A DNA stretch of 49,797 nucleotides, from positions 1 to 49,797 of the forward strand of contig NZ_JABTTE010000026.1 of the NCBI RefSeq assembly GCF_013303125.1, read 5' to 3'. Under the pieces are notes generated by a model, which ran no database searches, was not told the origin of the DNA, and saw nothing but the letters and a program-made list of their open reading frames with translations. Both the position numbers and the translations under genes were made by a program. Origin of the DNA: Calidifontibacillus erzurumensis. Lineage in GTDB: Bacteria; Bacillota; Bacilli; Bacillales; Bacillaceae_J. Below, piece after piece: positions 20,534-31,851 of the stretch. Position 1 is the first letter of the stretch. Every line of letters starts with the position of its first letter.

Positions 20534-22747
20534 ATGCAAACAAGCGAAACATTATTAAGCGGTCTGAACCCCGAACAACAAGCGGCTGTTCGTTGCACAG
20601 AAGGACCGCTATTGATTATGGCCGGAGCAGGAAGCGGCAAGACAAGAGTATTGACTCACCGAATTGCTTATTTAATGAGCGAAAAAAGTGTTGCGCCTTG
20701 GAATATCCTCGCAATAACTTTTACAAATAAAGCTGCAAGAGAAATGAAAGAGCGCGTGTCTATGCTTGTCGGTCCAGCAGCTGAAGAAATTTGGATTTCC
20801 ACTTTTCACTCGATGTGTGTCCGCATTTTGCGCCGCGATATCGATCGCATTGGTATGAACCGCAACTTTTCAATCCTCGATACAACCGACCAGTTATCGG
20901 TCATTAAGAAAATATTAAAAGAGAAAAATATTGATCCGAAAAAATTTGATCCAAAAGCAATATTAGGAACGATCAGCGCAGCGAAAAATGAGTTGATCAC
21001 TTCAGAAGATTATGCGAAGAGTGCTGGCAACTATTATGAGAAAGTGGTCAGTGAAGTTTATGAAACTTATCAAGATCGCTTGAAAAAGAATCAGTCACTA
21101 GATTTTGATGACCTTATTATGATAACGATTCATTTATTCAATCGTGTTCCAGAAGTGCTCGAATTTTATCAACGAAAATTTCAATACATACATGTGGACG
21201 AGTACCAAGATACGAACAGAGCACAGTATATCCTTGTAAAAAAACTGGCAGAACGTTTTAAAAATTTATGCGTTGTCGGTGATTCCGATCAATCGATCTA
21301 CCGTTGGCGCGGGGCAGATATAGCCAATATTTTATCATTTGAAAAAGATTATCCTGAAGCGAAAGTTATTTTACTGGAACAAAATTATCGCTCTACGAAA
21401 CGGATTTTGGATGCCGCCAACAAAGTGATTGAAAATAATGCTAATCGTAAACCGAAAAAGCTTTGGACGGAAAATGAGGAAGGTAAAAAATTAATATATT
21501 TCCGTGGGGACACTGAACGGGATGAAGCTCATTTTGTAGCTGGAAAGATTAAGGAAATGGTTGACAGCGGGAAGCGCAGCTATTCAGATATTGCCATCTT
21601 ATACCGGACAAATGCTCAGTCACGGGTGATTGAGGAAGTTTTAATTAAATCGAATATCCAATATAACATTGTCGGTGGCATTAAGTTCTACGATCGTAAA
21701 GAAATTAAGGACTTGTTAGCCTACTTGCGCCTAATTGCCAACCCTGATGATGATATAAGCTTGCTTAGAATTGTCAATGTTCCAAAAAGAGGAATTGGTG
21801 CTTCTACAATGGATAAGGTTGGAGATTATGCGCTCCAAACTGGAATTTCGATTTATCAGGCATTAAATGAGCTTGAGGAAATTGGTCTTTCCTCCCGAGC
21901 TTCGAATGCTTTACGTGAGTTCCGCGACCAAATTAATAATTGGAATCAAATGCAAGAATATTTATCCGTAACAGATTTAGTTGAAGAAATTTTAGAAAAA
22001 ACGGGATACCGGGAAATGTTAAAAGCAGAAAAGACATTAGAAGCAGAAAGCAGACTTGAAAATATTGAAGAATTTTTATCTGTTACGAAAAACTTCGAAA
22101 AAACAAATGATGATAAGAGTTTAGTTGCCTTTTTAACAGATTTGGCGTTAATCTCTGATATTGACCAACTTGATAAAGATGTAGAAACAACCGGTCAAAA
22201 TTCGGTTGTATTAATGACGCTTCATTCAGCAAAAGGTTTGGAATTTCCAGTTGTCTTTTTAATAGGTATGGAAGAAGGGATTTTCCCGCATAGCCGTTCC
22301 TTAATGGATGACCAAGAAATGGAAGAAGAGCGGAGATTGGCATATGTCGGTATTACGAGGGCAGAAGAGGAACTTTACCTAACAAACGCACGGATGCGCA
22401 CATTATATGGCCGGACAGAAATGAATCAAGTCTCTCGCTTTATTGATGAAATTCCTGACGAGTTAATCGAAAATCTTGCAGAAGAAAATAGGAAACAAAC
22501 GCAATCACCGCTTTTCGGAGCAAATACGAGTATACAACAATCCGTGATCCGCACCCAACAAGCCAAAACAGGTGGAGTTACTGGTGATATTCGTGTCGGC
22601 GATAAAGTTGATCATAAAAAATGGGGCGTGGGTACAGTTGTAAGCGTAAGAGGTGAAGGGAACGACCAAGAACTGGATATCGCATTCCCGCAGCCAATAG
22701 GAATAAAAAGATTGTTAGCACAATTTGCACCCATTACTAAGATTTAA
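20534..22747 (+). CDS. pcrA: ATP-dependent DNA helicase PcrA
   Basis: PcrA (737 residues) is the essential UvrD-family 3'-5' helicase of Gram-positives, acting in repair, replication-fork rescue and with RNA polymerase. Motifs in order: Walker A GAGSGKT (31-37), [45 protein letters not shown] and [11 protein letters not shown]. The C-terminal Tudor-like domain ([18 protein letters not shown]) is the part known to contact RNA polymerase. The ATG at 20534 follows GGAGGC; the TTG at 20519 lies before it. Only 12 bases separate it from ligA, so they form an operon with pcrB. Confidence 0.96.
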   Translation: MQTSETLLSGLNPEQQAAVRCTEGPLLIMAGAGSGKTRVLTHRIAYLMSEKSVAPWNILAITFTNKAAREMKERVSMLVGPAAEEIWISTFHSMCVRILRRDIDRIGMNRNFSILDTTDQLSVIKKILKEKNIDPKKFDPKAILGTISAAKNELITSEDYAKSAGNYYEKVVSEVYETYQDRLKKNQSLDFDDLIMITIHLFNRVPEVLEFYQRKFQYIHVDEYQDTNRAQYILVKKLAERFKNLCVVGDSDQSIYRWRGADIANILSFEKDYPEAKVILLEQNYRSTKRILDAANKVIENNANRKPKKLWTENEEGKKLIYFRGDTERDEAHFVAGKIKEMVDSGKRSYSDIAILYRTNAQSRVIEEVLIKSNIQYNIVGGIKFYDRKEIKDLLAYLRLIANPDDDISLLRIVNVPKRGIGASTMDKVGDYALQTGISIYQALNELEEIGLSSRASNALREFRDQINNWNQMQEYLSVTDLVEEILEKTGYREMLKAEKTLEAESRLENIEEFLSVTKNFEKTNDDKSLVAFLTDLALISDIDQLDKDVETTGQNSVVLMTLHSAKGLEFPVVFLIGMEEGIFPHSRSLMDDQEMEEERRLAYVGITRAEEELYLTNARMRTLYGRTEMNQVSRFIDEIPDELIENLAEENRKQTQSPLFGANTSIQQSVIRTQQAKTGGVTGDIRVGDKVDHKKWGVGTVVSVRGEGNDQELDIAFPQPIGIKRLLAQFAPITKI

Positions 22748-24766
<2,019 letters not shown>

Positions 24767-24802
24767 TAAGATTTTTTCTGCTATTGATGAGGGGGGAGAC
24801 AG

Positions 24803-25939
24803 TTGAGACAAGGTGTAATTATGTTGCTAATCGTATCGTTAGTATTAGCAGCGTGTACCCCTGATTTTGGAAAAGATGAGGAAATCGTGCAAGAAACCGA
24901 TAAATCGACGGAGCAAGCGATTATTCCGAAATATAAAATTTCCGATGAATATTACCGGACGATTTTGCCTTTCAAGCCGGGCAAAGCAAGAGGGCTTGTC
25001 AATTATACCGTTTATAACCGTCTTGATATTAATGAGCTTGAGACTGGATTAATGAGAATTGCTCTAGAACATTTCGATCCGGAAGACTATTTTTTCCAAG
25101 AAGGCCAATATGTAACATCTAAAATGGTGGAAGAGTGGATTGGCAGACAAAGTGAAAAAAATGTAGAAGGCATGAACCCGCCGTTAAATGAAAAAACGGC
25201 AACAACCGAAGATTTCCGTAAAAACCCAAAATATTTATCCCATGTTTTAGAGCACAACTATTTGAAGAAAACGAATGACAACAAAGTAGAGCTTGGTGGA
25301 ATTGCCATCGGATTGGCTATGAAGTCTGTCTATAATTTTAATGAACCAACGATGGGCTATCCAAGAGAAGAACCAATTTCTCTTCAAGAAGCGGAAAAGC
25401 AAGGGAAAGCGATGGCGCAGCAAGTGTTGCAGCGGCTTAGAAATATAAAAGCGTTGGACGGCGTGCCAATTGTTATTGCTTTGTTTTTAGAAAAGCCGAG
25501 AGAATCGGTTGTTCCGGGAAATTACTTTGCGAAAGCATATGTAAGCGGAAATGCTAGTTCTATTTCGAAATGGGAAACCATTAATGAAAGATATGTGCTA
25601 TTCCCATCGCAAGAAGGGAAAGACCAATACTATGATGATTACACGAGAGTGATGAATTTTAAAAGCGATATAGAACAATATTTTCCTAACTATGTCGGTG
25701 TCATTGGCCGAGGCTATTATGTTGATGACCAGCTGCAAGAAATGACGATTGAGATTCCGATCCAGTTTTACGGCAAAGCAGAAATCATCGGCTTTACCGA
25801 GTACATCACCGGCTTAATGATGGACCATTTCCCGCCTTACATTACTGTCAACGTGTATATTACATCGATTGACGGACAAGAAGCTTTAATTAGAAGAAAT
25901 GGCGGCGAAGAAAAACCGTTCGTTCACATTTATCGCTAG
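24803..25939 (+). CDS. camS: CamS family sex pheromone-like lipoprotein
   Basis: A 378-residue lipoprotein of the CamS/YerH family; in enterococci the signal peptide of the homologue is processed to the pheromone cAM373, while the protein body has no proven function. The lipobox LAAC places the cysteine at residue 18. I keep the TTG at 24803, since GGGGGGAG lies just upstream and only this start supplies a positive charge (R2) to the signal peptide; an ATG at residue 7 would not. It follows ligA by 36 bases, as in B. subtilis. Confidence 0.9.
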   Translation: MRQGVIMLLIVSLVLAACTPDFGKDEEIVQETDKSTEQAIIPKYKISDEYYRTILPFKPGKARGLVNYTVYNRLDINELETGLMRIALEHFDPEDYFFQEGQYVTSKMVEEWIGRQSEKNVEGMNPPLNEKTATTEDFRKNPKYLSHVLEHNYLKKTNDNKVELGGIAIGLAMKSVYNFNEPTMGYPREEPISLQEAEKQGKAMAQQVLQRLRNIKALDGVPIVIALFLEKPRESVVPGNYFAKAYVSGNASSISKWETINERYVLFPSQEGKDQYYDDYTRVMNFKSDIEQYFPNYVGVIGRGYYVDDQLQEMTIEIPIQFYGKAEIIGFTEYITGLMMDHFPPYITVNVYITSIDGQEALIRRNGGEEKPFVHIYR

Positions 25940-25967
25940 AGACCTGGGGAAAAGCCTGTTGCCCTAA

Positions 25968-26167
25968 GAAATTTATTTGATGTAAAGGTTGACTTCTTGC
26001 TCTAAAAAAATTTATTTGAGGAAAAGGGACGGGCCTTTTCTTTTAAGCATTCTATTTTAGAGAAGTAGGTACGCCCTTCTTGTTTTGTGAATTCATTTTG
26101 AGGCAAGAGGCTAATCCTTTCGCTATATGAAATTTATTTGAGGCAGGAGACGAGTTCTCTTGTCCAT
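25968..26167. repeat. Five ~40-bp degenerate repeats with hairpins
   Basis: Units begin at 25968, 26007, 26048, 26089 and 26129, a spacing of 39-41 bases. The left part is close to GAAATTTATTTGAGG in four units and degenerate in the third. The right part varies in sequence but forms a short stem in at least four units (GAAAAGG/CCTTTTC, AGAAG/CTTCT, AGAGG/CCTTT, CAGGAGA/TCTCTTG). The pairing partners change together. The second unit ends in TTTT and could be the terminator of camS. Confidence 0.75.
26021..26044 (+). terminator. Likely camS terminator within repeat unit 2
   Basis: GAAAAGG at 26021-26027 pairs with CCTTTTC at 26034-26040, followed by TTTT. Confidence 0.6.
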
Positions 26168-26429
26168 ATTTTTGTCAAAGTTTGTGGCTTGTAAATAGTG
26201 TTTTTGTTGAGAGCCAATTAATTTGTTAACAGGTTGAAACATAGTGGGAATTGCGGCATCTCTTGAACAAACGTATTCATTTTTGGTATCATCAATGTAT
26301 TGTGTTTTATTATTTCTTGGGAAATACTGTCGAAAATTTTCTCATAATAAGGAAACCTTGCAGTGAATAATTTTTCCATTTCAAATATGGAAAGTTTGAA
26401 TTTAAATAACATAGATTGGGGGGAACCGG
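26168..26429. other. Noncoding region upstream of gatC
   Basis: AT-rich sequence that must hold the gatCAB promoter. I found no T-box and no strong -35/-10 pair. A small hairpin TTTCCAT/ATGGAAA lies about 40 bases before the start. An 86-codon reverse-strand frame runs through here into gatC but has no ribosome binding site. Confidence 0.4.
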
Positions 26430-26720
26430 ATGTCACGCATAACGATTGAACAAGTGAAACATGTTGCTCATTTGGCAAGATTAGCAGTAACTGATGAAGA
26501 AGCTGAAAAATTTACAAAACATTTAGATGCAATTATTGAATATGCTGAACTATTAAATGAATTGGATACGGAAAATGTAGAGCCAACAACTCACGTGCTT
26601 GATATTAAAAACGTATTAAGAGATGATCAGCCGCGAAGCTGGCTCACACAAGAAGAAGCATTGAAAAATGCACCGGATCAAAAAGATGGTCAATTCAGAG
26701 TACCATCAATTATTGAATAG
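26430..26720 (+). CDS. gatC: Asp-tRNA(Asn)/Glu-tRNA(Gln) amidotransferase subunit GatC
   Basis: GatC (96 residues) is the small subunit that wraps GatA and links it to GatB in the transamidosome that makes Gln-tRNA(Gln) and, where needed, Asn-tRNA(Asn). Typical sequence: [20 protein letters not shown], then the extended linker with LRDDQP. The ATG follows TTGGGGGGAACC. It starts the gatCAB operon, 17 bases ahead of gatA. Confidence 0.96.
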   Translation: MSRITIEQVKHVAHLARLAVTDEEAEKFTKHLDAIIEYAELLNELDTENVEPTTHVLDIKNVLRDDQPRSWLTQEEALKNAPDQKDGQFRVPSIIE

Positions 26721-26737
26721 GGAGAGGAGGTTGCTTT

Positions 26738-28198
26738 ATGTCGCTATTTGAACATAAAATATCTGAGCTACATCAAATGCTCCATAAAAAAGAAATTACA
26801 GTAACAGATTTAGTTGATGAATCATACAAACGGATTGGCGAAGTAGAAGATCAAGTAAAAGCATTTATTACATTAAATGAAGAAGCTGCCCGCGAACAAG
26901 CAGCAAAACTTGATGAGGAGCTTTCTTCAAGAGATCAATTCGGGCTATTATTCGGGATGCCAATTGGCGTAAAGGATAACATCGTCACAAAAGGATTGCG
27001 GACAACTTGCGCAAGTAAGATTCTTGCCAACTATGATCCTATTTATGATGCAACTGTGACGCAAAAATTACATAACGCAGAAGCAATTATTATTGGTAAA
27101 TGTAATATGGATGAATTCGCGATGGGTTCATCAAACGAAAATTCTGGTTTTTATCCGACAAAAAACCCTTGGAATCTAGACTATGTGCCAGGTGGTTCAA
27201 GCGGTGGCTCAGCAGCAGCTGTAGCAGCGGGCGAAGTTCCATTTGCTTTAGGTTCAGATACTGGCGGCTCTATTCGTCAGCCAGCTGCTTTTTGCGGTGT
27301 TGTAGGCTTGAAACCAACATATGGCCTTGTTTCTCGATTTGGGCTGGTGGCCTATGCATCTTCTTTAGATCAAATCGGTCCAATTACAAGAAATGTTGAA
27401 GACAATGCTTATATTTTACAAGCAATCGCAGGTCATGACAAAATGGATTCAACATCTGCCAATGTTGACATTCCTGACTATTTATCAGCTTTAACAGGCG
27501 ATGTAAAAGGTCTGAAAATTGCAGTACCGAAAGAATACATCGGTGAAGGCGTAAGAGAAGATGTCAAAGAAGCGGTTATGAATGCCTTGAAAGTGTTGGA
27601 ATCTCAAGGTGCTGTTTGGGAAGAAGTTTCATTGCCGCATTCAAAATATGCTGTAGCAACTTATTATTTATTAGCATCATCAGAAGCATCTTCAAACCTA
27701 TCACGTTTTGATGGCGTCCGCTATGGTGTTCGTTCTGATAATGCGAAAAACGTCATTGATTTATTTAAAATGTCACGCAGCGAAGGTTTCGGCGATGAGG
27801 TTAAACGCCGCATTATGCTCGGAACGTTTGCTTTAAGTGCTGGATATTATGATGCTTATTATAAAAAAGCACAAAAAGTACGTACGTTAATTAAAAATGA
27901 TTTTGAACAAGTATTTGAAAAATATGATGTAATCATTGGACCAACAAACCCAACACCAGCATTTAAAATTGGTGAAAAAACAAATGATCCGCTAACTATG
28001 TACGTAGAAGATATTTTAACAATTCCTGTAAACCTTGCTGGCGTACCGGGAATTTCCGTTCCATGCGGATTCTCAAGCGAAGGCTTGCCAATCGGTTTAC
28101 AAATCATTGGTAAGCATTTTGATGAAAGTACGGTCTATCGTGTAGCTCATGCTTATGAGCAAGCAACAGATTTTACACGGCAAAGACCGAATCTGTAA
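26738..28198 (+). CDS. gatA: Glutamyl-tRNA(Gln) amidotransferase subunit GatA
   Basis: GatA (486 residues) is the amidase that frees ammonia from glutamine for GatB. The Ser-cisSer-Lys triad is complete and in the standard numbering: K79 in GVKDNI, S154 in [10 protein letters not shown] and S178 in DTGGSIRQ. Length is normal. GGAGAGGAGG precedes the ATG, and 13 bases separate it from gatB. The bacterial partner genes on both sides confirm that this is GatA rather than another amidase. Confidence 0.97.
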   Translation: MSLFEHKISELHQMLHKKEITVTDLVDESYKRIGEVEDQVKAFITLNEEAAREQAAKLDEELSSRDQFGLLFGMPIGVKDNIVTKGLRTTCASKILANYDPIYDATVTQKLHNAEAIIIGKCNMDEFAMGSSNENSGFYPTKNPWNLDYVPGGSSGGSAAAVAAGEVPFALGSDTGGSIRQPAAFCGVVGLKPTYGLVSRFGLVAYASSLDQIGPITRNVEDNAYILQAIAGHDKMDSTSANVDIPDYLSALTGDVKGLKIAVPKEYIGEGVREDVKEAVMNALKVLESQGAVWEEVSLPHSKYAVATYYLLASSEASSNLSRFDGVRYGVRSDNAKNVIDLFKMSRSEGFGDEVKRRIMLGTFALSAGYYDAYYKKAQKVRTLIKNDFEQVFEKYDVIIGPTNPTPAFKIGEKTNDPLTMYVEDILTIPVNLAGVPGISVPCGFSSEGLPIGLQIIGKHFDESTVYRVAHAYEQATDFTRQRPNL

Positions 28199-28211
28199 GG
28201 GGGGACGAGAA

Positions 28212-29642
28212 ATGGCATTTGAAACAGTCATTGGACTTGAAGTCCATGTAGAGCTAAAAACAAAAACAAAAATTTTCTGCGATTGTGCTAATGAATTTGG
28301 CGCAGCCCCTAACAGCAATACATGTCCGATTTGCCAAGGGCATCCAGGAGTTCTGCCGGTCGTTAACCGTCAAGCCGTTGAATTTGCGATGAAGGCTGCG
28401 ATGGCATTAAACTGTGAAATTGCACCAATTACAACTTTTGACCGGAAAAACTATTTTTATCCGGACAATCCGAAAGCTTACCAAATTTCACAATTTGACA
28501 AACCGATCGGCCAAAATGGTTGGATTGATATTGAAGTGAACGGAGAAAAGAAACGAATTGGCATCACACGGATCCATATGGAAGAAGATGCTGGAAAATT
28601 AACGCATACAGGCGACGGCCATTCGTTAGTAGATTTGAACCGTCAAGGAACACCGCTCATTGAAATTGTATCAGAGCCGGATATTCGTTCACCAGAAGAA
28701 GCATATGCTTATTTGGAAAAATTAAAATCGATCATTCAATATACAGGTGTGTCCGATTGTAAAATGGAAGAAGGCTCTTTACGATGCGATGCTAATATTT
28801 CGCTTCGCCCAGTCGGTTCAGAAAAATTCGGTACGAAAACTGAGTTAAAAAACTTAAACTCATTTGCCTTTGTCCGTGCTGGCCTAGAGTATGAACAAAG
28901 ACGTCAAGAGCAAGTGCTGTTAAGCGGTGGTATCATTGAGCAGGAAACACGCCGTTATGATGAAGCGAAAAAGAAAACGATTGTCATGCGCGTAAAGGAA
29001 GGTTCTGATGATTATCGTTACTTCCCTGAACCTGACTTAGTTCAAATTGAAATCGATGAAGAATGGATGAACCGCGTTCGTTCAGAAATACCTGAACTAC
29101 CAGATGCACGCCGTGAACGTTATGTGAATGAGCTTGGTCTGCCAGCGTATGATGCATCTGTATTAACTGTTTCTAAAGAAACAGCTGATTTCTTCGAAGC
29201 GACAGTTGCAGCCGGTGCTGAGCCAAAACAAGCTTCAAACTGGATCATGGTTGAGCTTTCTGCTTACTTAAATGCTAACAATATTGAACTGCATGAAGTA
29301 AAATTGACACCAGAAGCATTGGCAAAACTGATCGGCTTGATCCAAAAAGGAACAATTTCTTCGAAGATTGCCAAAGATGTATTTAAAGAACTAGTAGAAA
29401 ACGGCGGCGATCCAGAAAAAGTCGTTGAAGAAAAAGGTCTTGTACAAATCTCTGACGAAGGCGAATTGCGCGGCATCGTTGCAGAAGTAATAGCGGCTAA
29501 TCCGAAAGTTGTTGATGACTATAAGAGCGGCAACAAAAAAGCAGCTGGCTTCTTTGTCGGCCAAATCATGAAAGCAACAAAAGGAAAAGCGAATCCGCAA
29601 TTAGTCAACAAGCTAATTGCCGAAGAACTGGACAAGCTATAA
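28212..29642 (+). CDS. gatB: Aspartyl/glutamyl-tRNA amidotransferase subunit GatB
   Basis: GatB (476 residues) binds the mischarged tRNA and phosphorylates then amidates its glutamyl group. The N-terminal [39 protein letters not shown] and SLRCDANIS segments form the kinase core, and the C-terminal YqeY-like tail domain ends [19 protein letters not shown]. The ATG at 28212 follows AAGGGGGGAC; an in-frame start at 28149 inside gatA is not needed. A terminator follows. Confidence 0.97.
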   Translation: MAFETVIGLEVHVELKTKTKIFCDCANEFGAAPNSNTCPICQGHPGVLPVVNRQAVEFAMKAAMALNCEIAPITTFDRKNYFYPDNPKAYQISQFDKPIGQNGWIDIEVNGEKKRIGITRIHMEEDAGKLTHTGDGHSLVDLNRQGTPLIEIVSEPDIRSPEEAYAYLEKLKSIIQYTGVSDCKMEEGSLRCDANISLRPVGSEKFGTKTELKNLNSFAFVRAGLEYEQRRQEQVLLSGGIIEQETRRYDEAKKKTIVMRVKEGSDDYRYFPEPDLVQIEIDEEWMNRVRSEIPELPDARRERYVNELGLPAYDASVLTVSKETADFFEATVAAGAEPKQASNWIMVELSAYLNANNIELHEVKLTPEALAKLIGLIQKGTISSKIAKDVFKELVENGGDPEKVVEEKGLVQISDEGELRGIVAEVIAANPKVVDDYKSGNKKAAGFFVGQIMKATKGKANPQLVNKLIAEELDKL

Positions 29643-29649
29643 TACATTT

Positions 29650-29691
29650 AGCACCTATACGGATACATGAAGTATTCGTGTGGGTGCTTTT
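29650..29691 (+). terminator. Intrinsic terminator after gatB
   Basis: AGCACC (29650-29655) pairs with GGTGCT (29683-29688), and the next 11 bases also pair, including G-U pairs, around ATGAA; TTTT follows. Confidence 0.85.
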
Positions 29692-29741
29692 GTGTTCACG
29701 GCTAGTTTTTAACAAGATTTTAATTACTATTGGAGGGTAAT

Positions 29742-30647
29742 ATGAAAAACATACGAGAACGCAAGATTCAATTATTTCAACAGAAAAATAAAGACAAAGC
29801 CCGGCTGCTCATTTCTTGTCCGGATCAACCGGGAATTGTTGCAGCTGTTTCAAAGTTTTTATATGAGCATGGAGCAAATATTTTACAGTCTGACCAATAT
29901 TCCGAAGATCCGGAAGGCGGCGGCCTCTTCTTTATGCGGATTGAATTTACATTGCCTAACCTAATCGGACAAGAAGAAAAACTGGAAAAAGATTTCGAAC
30001 CAATTGGTAAGCAATTTAAAATGGATTGGCGATTTGCTTATGCTTACCATATTAAAAAAATGGCTATTTTTGTATCAAAGCAAGATCATTGCTTAATGGA
30101 GCTATTATGGCAATGGCAAGCAGGTGATTTAGTAACCGATATTGCTCTAGTCATTAGCAATCACCCTGATCTTGGTCCAACCGTTGAGCAATTCGGAATC
30201 CCTTTTTACCATATTCCGGTTACAAAAGAAACAAAACGAGAAGCAGAGCAAAAACAGCTCAAGCTGCTTGAAGAATACAATATTGATGTATCAGTTTTAG
30301 CCCGTTACATGCAAATCCTTTCACCGGAATTTGTAGCTCAACAACCACTTAGAATCATAAATATTCATCATTCGTTCCTGCCGGCATTTATCGGTGCAAG
30401 ACCGTATGAGCGGGCTTACGAACGCGGTGTAAAAATCATTGGGGCAACCTCCCACTATGTAACTGATGATTTAGACGAAGGACCAATTATCGAACAAGAT
30501 GTGCAACGCGTCAGCCACAGCCACACTGCCGAAGATTTAAAAAGAATTGGCCGCTCCGTTGAACGAAGCGTCTTAGCCCGAGCAGTCGTATGGCATTTAG
30601 AAGATCGCATTATTCCTTATAAGAATAAGACGGTGGTTTTTAATTGA
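29742..30647 (+). CDS. purU: Formyltetrahydrofolate deformylase PurU
   Basis: PurU (301 residues) hydrolyses 10-formyltetrahydrofolate to formate and tetrahydrofolate, balancing the one-carbon pool used by PurN and PurH. An ACT domain (about 19-95, LLISCPDQPGIVAAVSKFL) is followed by a PurN-like catalytic domain with N207 and H209 in INIHHSFLPAF and D245 in LDEGPI. The N-to-D spacing of 38 residues equals that in the PurN of this window. The ATG at 29742 follows GGAGGG; the TTG at 29730 precedes that site. It stands alone between two terminators and is the last housekeeping gene before the CRISPR region. Confidence 0.95.
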   Translation: MKNIRERKIQLFQQKNKDKARLLISCPDQPGIVAAVSKFLYEHGANILQSDQYSEDPEGGGLFFMRIEFTLPNLIGQEEKLEKDFEPIGKQFKMDWRFAYAYHIKKMAIFVSKQDHCLMELLWQWQAGDLVTDIALVISNHPDLGPTVEQFGIPFYHIPVTKETKREAEQKQLKLLEEYNIDVSVLARYMQILSPEFVAQQPLRIINIHHSFLPAFIGARPYERAYERGVKIIGATSHYVTDDLDEGPIIEQDVQRVSHSHTAEDLKRIGRSVERSVLARAVVWHLEDRIIPYKNKTVVFN

Positions 30648-30739
30648 CTTTGAAGTGTTTAATTTTTGAGGAAAGTTGTAAAAAAGTAATATATTAACTG
30701 AAAACATATAAATACGTTACTCTAGGAAAATATAATTTT

Positions 30740-30787
30740 AAAAGGAGTGTCACTACTTGGAAATAGGAGTAGATGATCTCCTTTTTT
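30740..30787 (+). terminator. Intrinsic terminator after purU
   Basis: AAAAGGAG and inner TCACTACT pair with AGTAG, TGA and CTCCTTTT with two small bulges; a run of six Ts is included. Confidence 0.75.
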
Positions 30788-31009
30788 CTATCCAATTTTA
30801 ATGAGTAATTCAAATACTTCAGTATCTAAAATCCACTTATTCTAATTTCTTTCTCACTTTTATAATTCTTCAATATATATACCAATAGGTAAAATAATTT
30901 GACAAAATATTGAAAATTTGAAAATAAAAGCAAGAAATTTGGAGGATTTTTAGGAAAAACGTTGAATACTAAAAATAGGTCTAATTATTCATAAAATAGT
31001 GGTGAGAAT
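30788..31009 (+). promoter_or_regulatory. Upstream region and promoter of the type I-B cas operon
   Basis: This AT-rich stretch separates purU from cas6. TTGACA at 30899-30904 is a perfect -35; the -10 at 17-18 bases is poor (AAATAA). A strong Shine-Dalgarno-like GGAGG at 30941-30945 is followed only by a ten-codon TTG frame, not by a gene; cas6 starts 65 bases later with its own weaker site. Confidence 0.5.
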
Positions 31010-31774
31010 ATGAGATTACAAATTAAGTTTACTCCATTGGAAAATAATATGCTTACACTTCCTCTAGAAAAATATCAACAAGTTCTACAAGGCGCTATTT
31101 ACAAAAACATTGCGGATCAAGATTTTTCTACGTTTATCCATGACGTTGGATTTCAGTATGAAAAACGAAGATTCAAGCTGTTTACTTTTTCTCAATTGAA
31201 AGGCTTAAATAAAGTAAATTTAAAGGACAAAACAATTACTTTTTATAATCAAATTTCTTGGACGATCAGCTCTGTTTTACCTCAATTTATTAGGTTCCTT
31301 GGACAGTCATTTTTACAAACTGAATTCTTTGAATTATTTGGACAAAAAATGGTTGTTGTAGAAATTCGATATATTGACTCCGCTAGTATTGAAGCATCGA
31401 AATGTAAAATTAAAATGTTATCTCCTATAACAGTATATAGTACATATGTGGACCGAATAGGAAAAAAAATAACCCAATATTATTCACCCTCTGATCCAGC
31501 TTTTTCCTATCTCATTATTGAAAATTTATATAAAAAATACGAGGCTTTTTATGGACAAAAAACGAATGACCAAATATCAATTTGCCCAATAGGAAATAAG
31601 CATAAGAAAATTGTTACCCGTTTTAAAGGATTTATTATTAATGCTTGGAGTGGGGAGTATTTGCTAGAAGGGGATCCGAAGTTAATTAGTTTTGCGTATG
31701 ATGTGGGCCTTGGCCATAAATGTTCAATGGGATTTGGCTTATTTGAAATTATCAAAACTAATGATCTTACCTAA
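31010..31774 (+). CDS. cas6: CRISPR endoribonuclease Cas6
   Basis: Cas6 (254 residues) cuts the precursor CRISPR RNA within each repeat, leaving the 8-base 5' handle ATTGAAAC seen at the repeat end here. The family signature is the C-terminal glycine-rich loop, VGLGHKCSMGFG (about 237-248), after two ferredoxin-like halves. A catalytic histidine near the N terminus is not certain; H44 in FIHDVG is a candidate. It is the only cas6 in the window and so must serve both the I-B operon and the III-A module. GTGGTGAG precedes the ATG. Confidence 0.9.
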   Translation: MRLQIKFTPLENNMLTLPLEKYQQVLQGAIYKNIADQDFSTFIHDVGFQYEKRRFKLFTFSQLKGLNKVNLKDKTITFYNQISWTISSVLPQFIRFLGQSFLQTEFFELFGQKMVVVEIRYIDSASIEASKCKIKMLSPITVYSTYVDRIGKKITQYYSPSDPAFSYLIIENLYKKYEAFYGQKTNDQISICPIGNKHKKIVTRFKGFIINAWSGEYLLEGDPKLISFAYDVGLGHKCSMGFGLFEIIKTNDLT

Positions 31775-31851
31775 CAGGAATTGATATAAAGGAAGGAGGT
31801 ACTTTTAAAAGCAAAACTTTATTCATAGCAAAAGAAAGGAGGAAAATTCGT

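Noticed and set aside
26218-26478. Reverse-strand 86-codon frame before gatC
   Set aside because: Runs into gatC antisense, has no ribosome binding site and no recognisable domain.
30941-30998. Ten-codon leader peptide (TTG start) before cas6
   Set aside because: Spacing is long and the frame is short and unremarkable; I keep only the motif itself as an observation.
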